A stretch of 64,000 nucleotides of DNA from the NCBI GenBank assembly GCA_965200765.1, contig OZ241380.1, positions 1,364,001 through 1,428,000 of the forward strand, in the 5' to 3' direction. The notes beneath the pieces were generated by a model. The model did not search any database. It had not been told where the DNA came from and saw nothing but the letters and a program-made list of their open reading frames with translations. Positions within the stretch are counted from its first letter, which is position 1, and each line of letters begins with the position of its first letter. This document shows positions 43,166-51,687 of this stretch, piece after piece. The position numbers and the translations under genes were made by a program. The stretch comes from G965200765 sp965200765 (GTDB lineage Bacteria > Pseudomonadota > Gammaproteobacteria > Arenicellales > JAJDZL01).

Positions 43166-43969
43166 ATGAAACTGAAAAAATCTCAAATTGAATCATTTCA
43201 CAAACGCGGCTATCTGTTGCTACCCGGAATTTTCAATTCAACAGAAATTGAAGTGCTACGCGATGCCGCACAGGAAGTCTACGCGTTGGACCGGGAAGAA
43301 GTTTTTCGCGAAGCGGATGGCAAGACTACGCGTACCGCATTCGCTGCTCACCATTACAACGAGGTGTTCCATCGCTTGGGCAAGCATCCGCGACTGATTC
43401 ACCCGGTCGAGCAGTTGCTGGATGGCAAGGTTTACATGCACCAGTACAAAGTCAATGCCAAAGCGGCATTTACAGGCGATATCTGGCAATGGCATCAGGA
43501 CTATGGAACGTGGGCGAGAGATGACCACATGCCGGAGGCGCGGGCGATGAATATCGCATTGTATGTGGACGATGCAAATGAATTCAACGGCCCGCTCTGG
43601 ATTATTCCGGGTTCGCACAAGCAAGGTGTATTCGAGGCTGGCCATGACTTGCAAACAACCAGTTATCCGCTGTGGACCCTGGACCAGCAGACCATCACCA
43701 AACTGGTTGACCAGGGCGGCATCGTATCAGCAAAAGCGAAAGCCGGCAGCGTCTTGATGTTCTACAGTACGCTGGTGCATTGCTCGCCGCCCAATATCTC
43801 GCCTTGGCCGCGCACGGTTGTATACCTTTCACTTTGTCATGTGGACAATCATATTCGCCGATTCAAACGACCGGAATGGGTCGCTCATCGCGATTTTCGT
43901 CCAATCGAATGTCTGGCGGATGAGTGTCTGGAATTGCTGGCGAACCAACCGCAGGAGATGGTTACCTGA
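43166..43969 (+). CDS. Phytanoyl-CoA dioxygenase (PhyH) family 2-oxoglutarate/Fe(II) hydroxylase, EctD-like
   Basis: Probably hydroxylates a small molecule using O2, 2-oxoglutarate and Fe(II) in the cytoplasm. 267 aa from ATG 43166; the longer frame from 43112 has no family-like N-terminus. The iron triad is H110, D112 (WHQDYGTW) and H204 (TLVHCS), with R215 as likely 2-oxoglutarate anchor. The segment from WHQDYGTW through MPEARAMNIALYV to GPLWIIPGSHK resembles ectoine hydroxylase, but no ectABC genes are adjacent and other PhyH enzymes share this layout. The substrate is unknown. It is followed 13 bases on by convergent birA. Confidence 0.8.
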   Translation: MKLKKSQIESFHKRGYLLLPGIFNSTEIEVLRDAAQEVYALDREEVFREADGKTTRTAFAAHHYNEVFHRLGKHPRLIHPVEQLLDGKVYMHQYKVNAKAAFTGDIWQWHQDYGTWARDDHMPEARAMNIALYVDDANEFNGPLWIIPGSHKQGVFEAGHDLQTTSYPLWTLDQQTITKLVDQGGIVSAKAKAGSVLMFYSTLVHCSPPNISPWPRTVVYLSLCHVDNHIRRFKRPEWVAHRDFRPIECLADECLELLANQPQEMVT

Positions 43970-43982
43970 AAGAATTCAGCAA

Positions 43983-44951
43983 TCAAGCATCCGTCAAAAT
44001 GCTGATCTCGCCGGACGAGACAGTGTGTATTTCCCCCGTGCCTGTGCGCAGGCAAAGTGCGCCGTCGATATCCACACCAACAGCAATCCCTTCAATCGGA
44101 GTGCCCCCGTCAGTACGAACCAATTGATTTTGCTGGGCATGAAGTTCAATCCATCGATTTCGGAATATCTCGAAACCGGAATTTGAATACATCTTCAAAC
44201 CTTTGTCCAAATGAATCATCAATAAAGCCGCAAGTTCGCTTCGGTCAACAGGTACGCTCAAAATATCGTCCAGTGTTGCAACCGGCTTTTGAATGCTGGC
44301 CACTTGTTCTTGATTGAGTGCACAGTTGACTCCAACGCCGACTACGGCTGTGGAATGCTGAACCTCAACAAGGATCCCCGACATTTTTTTGTTGTTCCAC
44401 AAAATATCGTTGGGCCACTTTACCTGAAACACTGAATCTGCATATTCATGCAAGCACTTGCACACCATAACAGCGACTGCCAAGCTCAGGCCCGGAAAGT
44501 AGCGGCGGCCGTCGTCAAAGTTCCAGGCGATTGAAAGCATTATGTTTTGATATGCGCCACCATGCCAGGTTCGTCCCCTACGCCCGCGACCCGTACTCAT
44601 GTGCTCTGCAATGCAAACTGTCGCCGGTTGCCTTAATTCGGACAATTTTCGCAACAAGTACTCGTTTGTGGATTCAGTTTCTTCAAGTACGATTATGTTT
44701 TCTGAAAGTCCGGGATTATGCATGCTGACTGTACGTTGGATTTGGTTCGGGTCAAGCAGTCCAACAGTACGATTCAGTGTAAAAACACTGCCCTTTCGTT
44801 TCATCGGCAATCCGTGTACAATAAGCCATTCAAGTTCCCGGCTTGCCTGTGCGGTCGAACAATTTGCAAATTCAGCAATCTCGCCAACGCTCAGAGGCTG
44901 GAGATGATTCAGAATTTGCAGAATTCTGGTCCGCGTACTCGTAAAATTCAT
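43983..44951 (-). CDS. birA: Bifunctional biotin-[acetyl-CoA carboxylase] ligase / biotin operon repressor
   Basis: Activates biotin with ATP and attaches it to the AccB lysine; with its HTH domain it can repress biotin genes. 322 aa against 321 in E. coli. An N-terminal winged helix (residues about 1-60) precedes the catalytic domain, which has the biotinyl-AMP loop GRGRRGRTW and the KWPNDI motif. The C-terminal SH3-like domain is present. Its start is 47 bases from divergent ispG. Confidence 0.93.
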   Translation of the reverse strand: MNFTSTRTRILQILNHLQPLSVGEIAEFANCSTAQASRELEWLIVHGLPMKRKGSVFTLNRTVGLLDPNQIQRTVSMHNPGLSENIIVLEETESTNEYLLRKLSELRQPATVCIAEHMSTGRGRRGRTWHGGAYQNIMLSIAWNFDDGRRYFPGLSLAVAVMVCKCLHEYADSVFQVKWPNDILWNNKKMSGILVEVQHSTAVVGVGVNCALNQEQVASIQKPVATLDDILSVPVDRSELAALLMIHLDKGLKMYSNSGFEIFRNRWIELHAQQNQLVRTDGGTPIEGIAVGVDIDGALCLRTGTGEIHTVSSGEISILTDA

Positions 44952-44998
44952 ATTTCGCTTCGTTTACAAAAATTGAATCGCTCAATTCGCCTGAATTT

Positions 44999-46120
44999 AT
45001 GCCTGTCAAAAGAAATCCAACCCGTTCGGTTCGTATTGGAACATGTGAAATCGGTTCGCAACACCCCATTGTAGTGCAGAGCATGTGCACTACTCCAACG
45101 CGAGATTCGCTGGCATCGGCAAACCAGGTGAACCAGTTGCATCGCGCCGGTGCCGGTATTGTTCGGCTGGCAGTAGACAACAAAAAAGATGCATTGGCTT
45201 TGGAAGCGGTTCGAGACCACACCGAAGCGAACCTGAGTGTCGATCTGCAAGAAAATTATCGTATGGCCGAGACGGTTGCCGCATTTGTTGACAAGATTCG
45301 GTACAACCCGGGTCATTTGTATCACCATGAAAAGTCCAAGTCTGTCAACGACAAGGTGAAGTTTCTGGTTGACATTGTGGCCCGACATGATTGCGCCATG
45401 CGCGTCGGGGTAAACTCCGGCTCGGTCGACCCAGTGAAAAAAAGCAGTGAATCCGATGCGGTCGTACCAATGGTTGAAAGTGCCGTCGAACACTGTGAAA
45501 TTCTTGACAAGCTGGGGTTTGACCGTTATTGCGTGTCGCTGAAGAGTTCCCATCCTGACCGGGTGGTTGCAGCAAATCGCAAGTTTGCCAAACAATGTCC
45601 GGACGTACCCCTGCATTTGGGTGTAACCGAAGCTGGTATGCCGCCCGATGGAATCATCAAGACACGCATCGCGTTCGAGCAGTTGTTCGCGGAAGGAATT
45701 GGAGATACCATTCGGGTTTCGCTGACTTTGCCAGAATCCGAAAAACACGAGGAAGTCATCGCCGGAAAGGAAATTCTGGAGGACTTTGCGGCCGGTCGCG
45801 TTCGCACCGTCGTGCGATTCGACCCGGACAAGCTGAATATCATTTCATGCCCCAGTTGCTCGCGCGTGGAAAATCAGGCTTTTATTGACTTGGCCAAGGA
45901 GGTGAAGGAACTGACCAAAGATCTGAAAGACCACCCCATCACAATTGCAGTGATGGGATGTCGCGTCAACGGCCCTGGAGAAACCGATGATGCCGACCTT
46001 GGGCTTTGGTGCGGACCGAATTACGTCAATTTGAAAAAAGGATCCGAGAAACTGGGTGCCTATCGATACAACGAAATTCTGGACAGACTGCAAATTGAAA
46101 TTGACAATCTGATCCGGTAA
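44999..46120 (+). CDS. ispG: 4-hydroxy-3-methylbut-2-en-1-yl diphosphate synthase (flavodoxin)
   Basis: Penultimate step of the MEP isoprenoid pathway: reductive ring opening of MEcPP to HMBPP. 373 aa against 372 in E. coli. The [4Fe-4S] ligands are C284 and C287 (ISCPSCSRV) and C321 (MGCRVNGPGE), and the N-terminal TIM barrel has VQSMCTT and DNKKDALAL blocks. Single-domain bacterial form with no insertion. Starts at ATG 44999 in the short divergent spacer with birA. Confidence 0.96.
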   Translation: MPVKRNPTRSVRIGTCEIGSQHPIVVQSMCTTPTRDSLASANQVNQLHRAGAGIVRLAVDNKKDALALEAVRDHTEANLSVDLQENYRMAETVAAFVDKIRYNPGHLYHHEKSKSVNDKVKFLVDIVARHDCAMRVGVNSGSVDPVKKSSESDAVVPMVESAVEHCEILDKLGFDRYCVSLKSSHPDRVVAANRKFAKQCPDVPLHLGVTEAGMPPDGIIKTRIAFEQLFAEGIGDTIRVSLTLPESEKHEEVIAGKEILEDFAAGRVRTVVRFDPDKLNIISCPSCSRVENQAFIDLAKEVKELTKDLKDHPITIAVMGCRVNGPGETDDADLGLWCGPNYVNLKKGSEKLGAYRYNEILDRLQIEIDNLIR

Positions 46121-46150
46121 AAAATTCGACGAGAAAAAAGCTACTCGTCG
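46121..46150 (-). terminator. Intrinsic terminator after ilvD
   Basis: On the minus strand CGACGAG (46150-46144) pairs with CTCGTCG (46133-46127) around a 10-base loop, followed by AATTTTTT. The left arm is the last codons of ilvD, and the stop codon lies at its edge, so stem and coding end overlap. It also lies just after the convergent ispG stop and could serve both genes, though the T-run suits ilvD. Confidence 0.7.
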
Positions 46151-47817
46151 GTTACACATCCGTCGCTTGCATTCTTGACTGTTTTGATATAGCGGTAGAG
46201 GGTTCCGCGTGTTGCCTTGTAGTCAGGCATGCTCCAGTTCGCTCGCCGCGCTTTCATTTCCGCGTCGTCAACATCAACTTCAATTCGGTTGGATACAGCA
46301 TCAATCGTGATTGCATCACCGTCTTCAATCAGTGCAATCGGACCGCCCTCCTGTGCTTCCGGAACAATATGTCCGACGATAAACCCATGCGACCCACCAG
46401 AAAATCGACCGTCCGTAATCAAAGCTACATCCGAGCCAAGACCGGCACCCATGATTGCTGATGTCGGGGTCAGCATTTCGGGCATTCCCGGTCCGCCTTT
46501 CGGCCCCTCGAAACGAATGACGATTACATCGCCCTTGCGGATTCGATCTTCTTCAAGTGCCGCCAACATTTCCTCTTCGGAGTCAAAAACTCTGGCCGGA
46601 CCGGAAAATATTTCACCCTCCTTTCCTGTTATTTTTGCTACTGCACCTTCTGGTGCCAAGTTACCTCTCAGAATCTGGATGTGACTGGTTGGCTTGATTG
46701 GACTGGACAACGGTTGCACGATTTCTTGACCTTCAGTTAGCGGCGGCAAATCTTGAAGGTTTTCAGCAACTGTGCGCCCGGTAACAGTGATGCAATCTCC
46801 ATTGATCATGTCATGCTCCAGCAAGAATTTCATGACTGCCGGGATGCCGCCTACTTCATGCAAGTCTTCCATAACATATTGACCACTGGGCTTCAGATCT
46901 GCCAGAAACGGGACCCGGTCGCTGACGGATTGAAAATCATCAATCGTAAGTTCCACGTCAACAGAACGAGCCATCGCGATCAAATGCAGAACCGCGTTGG
47001 TTGAGCCACCCAGCGCGTTGACAACCACCATTGCGTTCTCAAATGCCTGGCGGGTCATAATGTCTCTCGGAAGCAAATTCAATTCCATGAGATTCAGGAT
47101 TGCAGGTCCAGTCTTTTTGCACTCGTCAGCCTTTGCGGGATCAAGTGCAGGTGCGCATGCGCTGTACGGCAAAGACATTCCCAATGCTTCAATTGCACTG
47201 GCCATCGTATTTGCGGTGTACATTCCTCCACATGCACCAGCGCCAGGACAAGCGTTTCTCACAATGTCCATTCGCGTCGGTTCATCAATTCGGCCCGAAA
47301 TGAATTCACCGTAACTCTGAAATGCAGAAACAATATCAACTTTCTGATTGCCGGCACGACCGGCGCGAATCGTCCCGCCGTAAATCATGATGGATGGCCG
47401 ATTCAAGCGCCCCATTGCCATGATGCATCCCGGCATATTCTTGTCACAACCCGGAATGGTAATCACTGCGTCGTACCACTGCCCGGCCACGACTGTCTCG
47501 ATTGAATCTGCGATCAAATCGCGCGACTGGAGCGAGTAGCTCATGCCCTCGGTACCCATGGAAATTCCATCACTGACTCCGATCGTATTGAATCGCATTC
47601 CGATCAGTCCAGTCGCTTCGACCCCCTTTTTGGCATCCTGAGCCAAGTCATTCAAATGCATATTGCATGTGTTTCCTTCCCACCAAACGCTGGCGATACC
47701 GACTTGTGCCTTATCCATGTCCTTGGCCGTCATGCCAGTGCCATATAACATTGCCTGTGACGCACCTTGCGATTTGGACTGCGTCAATCGGGAGCTGATT
47801 TTGTTGAGTTGTGCCAT
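46141..47817 (-). CDS. ilvD: Dihydroxy-acid dehydratase
   Basis: Third common step of branched-chain amino acid synthesis, dehydrating dihydroxy acids to 2-keto acids. 558 aa, the shorter IlvD form. Cluster-ligand cysteines are seen at C51 (TCNMHLNDL), C124 (PGCDKNMPG) and C196 (GACGGMYTANTMA); this pattern fits the [2Fe-2S] type rather than E. coli's 616-aa [4Fe-4S] enzyme, though the cluster type is inferred. The C-terminal GRFSGGSHGF block is present. No other ilv genes are nearby. Confidence 0.94.
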   Translation of the reverse strand: MAQLNKISSRLTQSKSQGASQAMLYGTGMTAKDMDKAQVGIASVWWEGNTCNMHLNDLAQDAKKGVEATGLIGMRFNTIGVSDGISMGTEGMSYSLQSRDLIADSIETVVAGQWYDAVITIPGCDKNMPGCIMAMGRLNRPSIMIYGGTIRAGRAGNQKVDIVSAFQSYGEFISGRIDEPTRMDIVRNACPGAGACGGMYTANTMASAIEALGMSLPYSACAPALDPAKADECKKTGPAILNLMELNLLPRDIMTRQAFENAMVVVNALGGSTNAVLHLIAMARSVDVELTIDDFQSVSDRVPFLADLKPSGQYVMEDLHEVGGIPAVMKFLLEHDMINGDCITVTGRTVAENLQDLPPLTEGQEIVQPLSSPIKPTSHIQILRGNLAPEGAVAKITGKEGEIFSGPARVFDSEEEMLAALEEDRIRKGDVIVIRFEGPKGGPGMPEMLTPTSAIMGAGLGSDVALITDGRFSGGSHGFIVGHIVPEAQEGGPIALIEDGDAITIDAVSNRIEVDVDDAEMKARRANWSMPDYKATRGTLYRYIKTVKNASDGCVTDE

Positions 47818-47826
47818 TGCTTTCCT

Positions 47827-48864
47827 CTACTCTTTGCTACTTTCAGGTTCAACAAGTGATTCAAATGTGGTTTCCAGCGTGTTCAGCCGTGCTACAGACA
47901 ATTTATACATCCATTTGCTCCACCGCTGATTCAATTCTTGCACTTCTTGCTGTACGGCTTCATCTGCATCAGGCATGGCTTCAGCTTCAAACACCCAGTA
48001 GGAACGATGCTCGCCATTGCCAGTTGAAGCTTTGACAACAAGCCCGTCGAATGTTTCTACAGTGAACTGAATGGATGGTTGTCGCGGTGGTGCCAATGCG
48101 ACATTTTCGAACTTCAACTTTTCCAGCAAACCGCCAATGTCGTTCACTCTGAATTGCTGTGAAACTTGGTAACCATTCGGAATGTTGGACAATGAAAAAT
48201 CTTTCTCATTGGATGATGACCGGAAAATTCGAATCATCTTGCGACTGTCGCCTTCAATCCTGGCTTCCTGAATTCTTTCACGCGGCAAATCGATAATCCT
48301 GCGATCAAGCCATTCAATCAAATCTCGCTGCGGCTCCAAGATAGTTCTTACCAGCCAAACCTGATTTTGTCCGGGAATGCGGACATAAGCGTCTGTCAGG
48401 TTCGGATTTTGCGGCGATGGGTGTGTTTTGCCTACCAGCAATGCAGCGACTTCACGATTGTTGACATACAGCGTAAATTCAATTGATTTCGCTTCCGGCT
48501 TGGTGACATCATTCAGGTGCAGTTCGAAAAATCTTTCGGGATCATTGGTTTTCGCTTCCAGCTTGCGCAAATCGACCATGCCGACAAGCAGATTTTGAAT
48601 GTGCTGAAAATTTACGCGATAAGAGTCTTTCTCCTGCATCGTCCACTGGTCCTGCTTGCCCTGCAACAACCAGGCATTCTCGGATGTTCGGACCTGGATG
48701 CGATCAATGGCATTGATATGTTTGATCATATCCGGCAACAATATGCTTTCGGGGGTAATATCGGGGTCCCGCATTGCTCTCTCCAGCAACAAGAATCCGA
48801 CTATCAGCAAAAACAGTACTGCAAAAAATATTACTGTGCGCTCTTTCTTTCTTATAGATTTCAC
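47827..48864 (-). CDS. DUF4340 domain protein of a Gld-type ABC exporter cluster
   Basis: 345 aa with one N-terminal membrane segment (VIFFAVLFLLIVGFLLLE, residues about 10-27) and a large periplasmic part matching DUF4340. I chose GTG 48864, which overlaps the stop of the GldG-like gene as GTGA; the frame remains open upstream but there it runs through the neighbour's coding end. DUF4340 proteins are standard partners of GldF/GldG-like proteins. The exact role is unknown; the usual suggestion is accessory to an ABC exporter acting on the envelope. ilvD ends the same strand group 9 bases downstream. Confidence 0.8.
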   Translation of the reverse strand: MKSIRKKERTVIFFAVLFLLIVGFLLLERAMRDPDITPESILLPDMIKHINAIDRIQVRTSENAWLLQGKQDQWTMQEKDSYRVNFQHIQNLLVGMVDLRKLEAKTNDPERFFELHLNDVTKPEAKSIEFTLYVNNREVAALLVGKTHPSPQNPNLTDAYVRIPGQNQVWLVRTILEPQRDLIEWLDRRIIDLPRERIQEARIEGDSRKMIRIFRSSSNEKDFSLSNIPNGYQVSQQFRVNDIGGLLEKLKFENVALAPPRQPSIQFTVETFDGLVVKASTGNGEHRSYWVFEAEAMPDADEAVQQEVQELNQRWSKWMYKLSVARLNTLETTFESLVEPESSKE

Positions 48865-50738
48865 GAGTGCTTCACCCTGCTTCTGATTTTCTGCGCCAGA
48901 TTTCGCTCCCGGCGGCGCTTTCCATAGCTGACCACGGCCGCACCCAGCAATGCAACCAGCAACGGCAATATGGCAATGTGAATTAATCGTATGCGCCACT
49001 GTATGCTTTCAATACCTTCGCGCATGTCTTTTCTCACTTCCCTCAACTGTTGACGAATCTGTATTTGATTTTGTCTTGCATTGGACAACTCCTGGCGCTG
49101 ACGATTGGTCAGAATTACTCCGCCGTGCTCGTCTGCATCTTCGTTGCTGAATTCAACCAGCAAGTTCTCTACCCGATAGAGTTCATCCAGTAACCGGGTT
49201 TCATGAACATGATATTGCGATTCCGCTACACGACGAATTTCTTCCAGGCGAGTAAACGGACGAAAGTAACTACCACGGCTACGAATGCCAATCAGATTTT
49301 CGTCACCGGACAAGTGGTCCAGAATATTCTGCACGAACTCCCCGTTCGAGCCTTCTGCGAATGGCACTGTATTGCCCAGTAAATTTTCATATCGGATCCA
49401 GAAACGATCGCGCAGAAAATCCGTATCGGCCACAATGACTGCATTAATGTTTCCCTGCTTTGCTCCATTTGTGCCGTGCTGTGATGCAAGTGCGGGAAAT
49501 GCGGTTTCTGCCATACCGCTGACTCTTGCGGCCACAGGATGTTTCTGCCCGCCTGGCAGATAGTTTTTGAGCAACTCTTCCAATCTGGCAGTGTCGGCAA
49601 CAAGATCGTAGTCAATTAGCATTGATTGCGTAGTGGACTGAATCAGGGGACTGATTGACAGGCTTGAATTCTCATCGATTTTCAAAGCACCGACTGAAGC
49701 CATAACGATATTGCCGAGTTGAGAAGTAATCACATCGTTCTGGTTCAACTGACCGGGTTGTACATTAATCCACACGGGATATGTAATCGTATCCTTTATA
49801 TTTGATTCATAAGCAACTTGTGCGGCGATTGGCAAGTCACCAACAATCTTGTTTTCTTCCAGAACAATGCCCCAATTTTTCATCAACCGGTTCAAGTCGG
49901 AGCGAGTGTTGCTGTTTTGTTGCCCGACTTGTTGCGCAGCATCCAATTCCGAATGTGGGTCGACGAACAGAACAACACCTTTGCCACTCAAGGTAAATTG
50001 ATCAATTTGAAACAGTGCTTCGTCAGACAAATCCTTCGGATGCAACAGCAACAGCATATCCAGATCATCTGGCAATGGTGCCGTTTCAATATTCAACAGC
50101 CTAAGTTCGAACAAGCCTTGCAACTGCTGATAGAAAACCCATGGCAACTGGCCGCCTTGCATCCCCGACATAACGCCGCTAGAACCAGCAATGCCCAGTG
50201 TATCCACAATTCCGACCACTTTGAGTGCTGGCTTGGACAACTTGTAAATCAGTCGCGTAAGGTCGTATTCCAGCAGTTCCTCCCGTTCCGGAGTAAACAA
50301 CGGAATTACCTGCCGGTCATCAACCGAATTCGTGCCTACCAGTCCGAAGTACCCGGTCTCACCGGTGTCGCCAACAGGGATACCCTGTAGTCCATAAGCC
50401 ACTGCCAAGTCCTGTTCTTCCGAAAACTCTGCCGGTTCAATGGTTTGCAGAATAATCTTTCCATCCGATCTGCGCTCATATTCCCGGAGCAATCCATCCA
50501 CGCGGTCCATAAATGACTGTATTCCAGGAATCTTGACCAAACTTGCAGTCGTTGCATAGAATTTCAACGCAATGGGTTCTTCAAGATCATTCAAAATCTG
50601 TTTGCTTCCATTGGATAGCGTGTACAAACCTTGTTCGGTCAAATCAACCTGCAGTGCCGGCAAGAATCGCACGTTTACCAAGTTTAAAACCGCAAAAATG
50701 ATAACGGCGGACAGCACGGATAGTTGAGTTCTGGACAT
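48861..50738 (-). CDS. GldG-like ABC transporter auxiliary protein
   Basis: 625 aa. One N-terminal membrane helix, a large periplasmic region of GldG/ABC_transp_aux type and a C-terminal helix (IRLIHIAILPLLVALLGAAVV) followed by a basic cytosolic tail. Near residues 590-600 a coiled segment (RQRQELSNARQNQIQIRQQL) precedes the last helix. Named for Bacteroidetes gliding genes, but homologues are common in non-gliding proteobacteria. It lies 10 bases after the permease gene and overlaps the DUF4340 gene by 4 bases, so all three are one operon. Confidence 0.85.
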   Translation of the reverse strand: MSRTQLSVLSAVIIFAVLNLVNVRFLPALQVDLTEQGLYTLSNGSKQILNDLEEPIALKFYATTASLVKIPGIQSFMDRVDGLLREYERRSDGKIILQTIEPAEFSEEQDLAVAYGLQGIPVGDTGETGYFGLVGTNSVDDRQVIPLFTPEREELLEYDLTRLIYKLSKPALKVVGIVDTLGIAGSSGVMSGMQGGQLPWVFYQQLQGLFELRLLNIETAPLPDDLDMLLLLHPKDLSDEALFQIDQFTLSGKGVVLFVDPHSELDAAQQVGQQNSNTRSDLNRLMKNWGIVLEENKIVGDLPIAAQVAYESNIKDTITYPVWINVQPGQLNQNDVITSQLGNIVMASVGALKIDENSSLSISPLIQSTTQSMLIDYDLVADTARLEELLKNYLPGGQKHPVAARVSGMAETAFPALASQHGTNGAKQGNINAVIVADTDFLRDRFWIRYENLLGNTVPFAEGSNGEFVQNILDHLSGDENLIGIRSRGSYFRPFTRLEEIRRVAESQYHVHETRLLDELYRVENLLVEFSNEDADEHGGVILTNRQRQELSNARQNQIQIRQQLREVRKDMREGIESIQWRIRLIHIAILPLLVALLGAAVVSYGKRRRERNLAQKIRSRVKHS

Positions 50739-50748
50739 GGCGACTCGG

Positions 50749-51483
50749 CTAACGGTTTTGCTCAGAATCGATAGCGACAGTATTGATATACAGAAAGAGA
50801 ATCGTAACGCTCACGAAGAAAACCAGATTCGACAGACTCACAACCCCTTTTGTCATCACCAGGAAATGCGACAGAAAATTCATGCTGAAAACCCACTCGA
50901 GCACTGTGTTTGACACGCTGTCCGTCAATAGGTCCTGGACAAAGGCGAATCCGGAAAGCATGAAGAGAAGATTCGTGGCAACGCTCGCAACAAATGCCAG
51001 CACCTGGTTTTGAGTCAGCGCCGACATGCAGGAACTTACACCCAGATACGCGCCCGCCATGAGCCAGCTCCCGAAATAGCTGGAAAAAATCACGCCGTTG
51101 TCCGGACTACCCAGATAGTTGACGGTAACCCACAGCGGTGTAGTCAGCATGAGTGCGAAACCGGCAAACAACCACGAAGCAAGAAATTTGCCAATCACAG
51201 CCGCGCCGACGCGAATCGGCATTGTCAAAAGTAATTGAATGGTACCACTTTGTCGCTCCTCGGCCCAAAGGCGCATACCCAAAGCAGGTGCCAACACAAG
51301 ATACAGCCATGGATGAAACAGGAAAAATGTTTCCAAATCTGCTTGACCACGTTCAAAGAAACCGCCGACATAAAAAGTTAATATGCTGTTCAACAACAGA
51401 AAAATTACTAAAAAAACATAAGCAATCGGTGTATAAAAGTAGTCCGCCAGCTCCCGTTGCATTATCGTGTAGCAAGTTGACAT
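50749..51483 (-). CDS. ABC-2 type permease (GldF-like)
   Basis: Inner-membrane permease of 244 aa with six hydrophobic segments; begins MSTCYTIMQRELADYFYTPIAY, where the RELADYFYTPIAYV segment is typical of GldF-like proteins. It should need an ABC ATPase, normally encoded just upstream, but here the upstream neighbour is divergent gshA. The ATPase must be encoded elsewhere or have been lost. Confidence 0.85.
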   Translation of the reverse strand: MSTCYTIMQRELADYFYTPIAYVFLVIFLLLNSILTFYVGGFFERGQADLETFFLFHPWLYLVLAPALGMRLWAEERQSGTIQLLLTMPIRVGAAVIGKFLASWLFAGFALMLTTPLWVTVNYLGSPDNGVIFSSYFGSWLMAGAYLGVSSCMSALTQNQVLAFVASVATNLLFMLSGFAFVQDLLTDSVSNTVLEWVFSMNFLSHFLVMTKGVVSLSNLVFFVSVTILFLYINTVAIDSEQNR

Positions 51484-51608
51484 GTATGGTTTTCCGATTT
51501 GATGCGAATTTTGAATTTTGTTCTCCCTTCAATGACTCCCGTGCGTTACCCTTGCGTCATCGCGACAGTTGCACTGCAGGCAGTAGTCAATTTTAATTCC
51601 ACTGCTAC

Positions 51609-51632
51609 CAAATTCAATTCAAATTGAATTTG
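51609..51632. promoter_or_regulatory. 24-base palindrome between GldF-like gene and gshA
   Basis: Perfect 11-base inverted repeat CAAATTCAATT / AATTGAATTTG with a 2-base centre. It lies in the 204-base divergent spacer, 56 bases before the gshA start. A dimeric regulator's operator is the simplest idea; no regulator gene is adjacent. The rest of the spacer is AT-rich without a clear promoter. Confidence 0.5.
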
Positions 51633-51687
51633 CCGAGTTGCAAATAACTGCAGTACAACGCGCGCCGATTTTCTCAAAGACTGAATC

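Noticed and set aside
43166..43969. Naming the PhyH-family gene ectD
   Set aside because: Shared motifs are also found in other PhyH enzymes and ectABC is absent from the neighbourhood.
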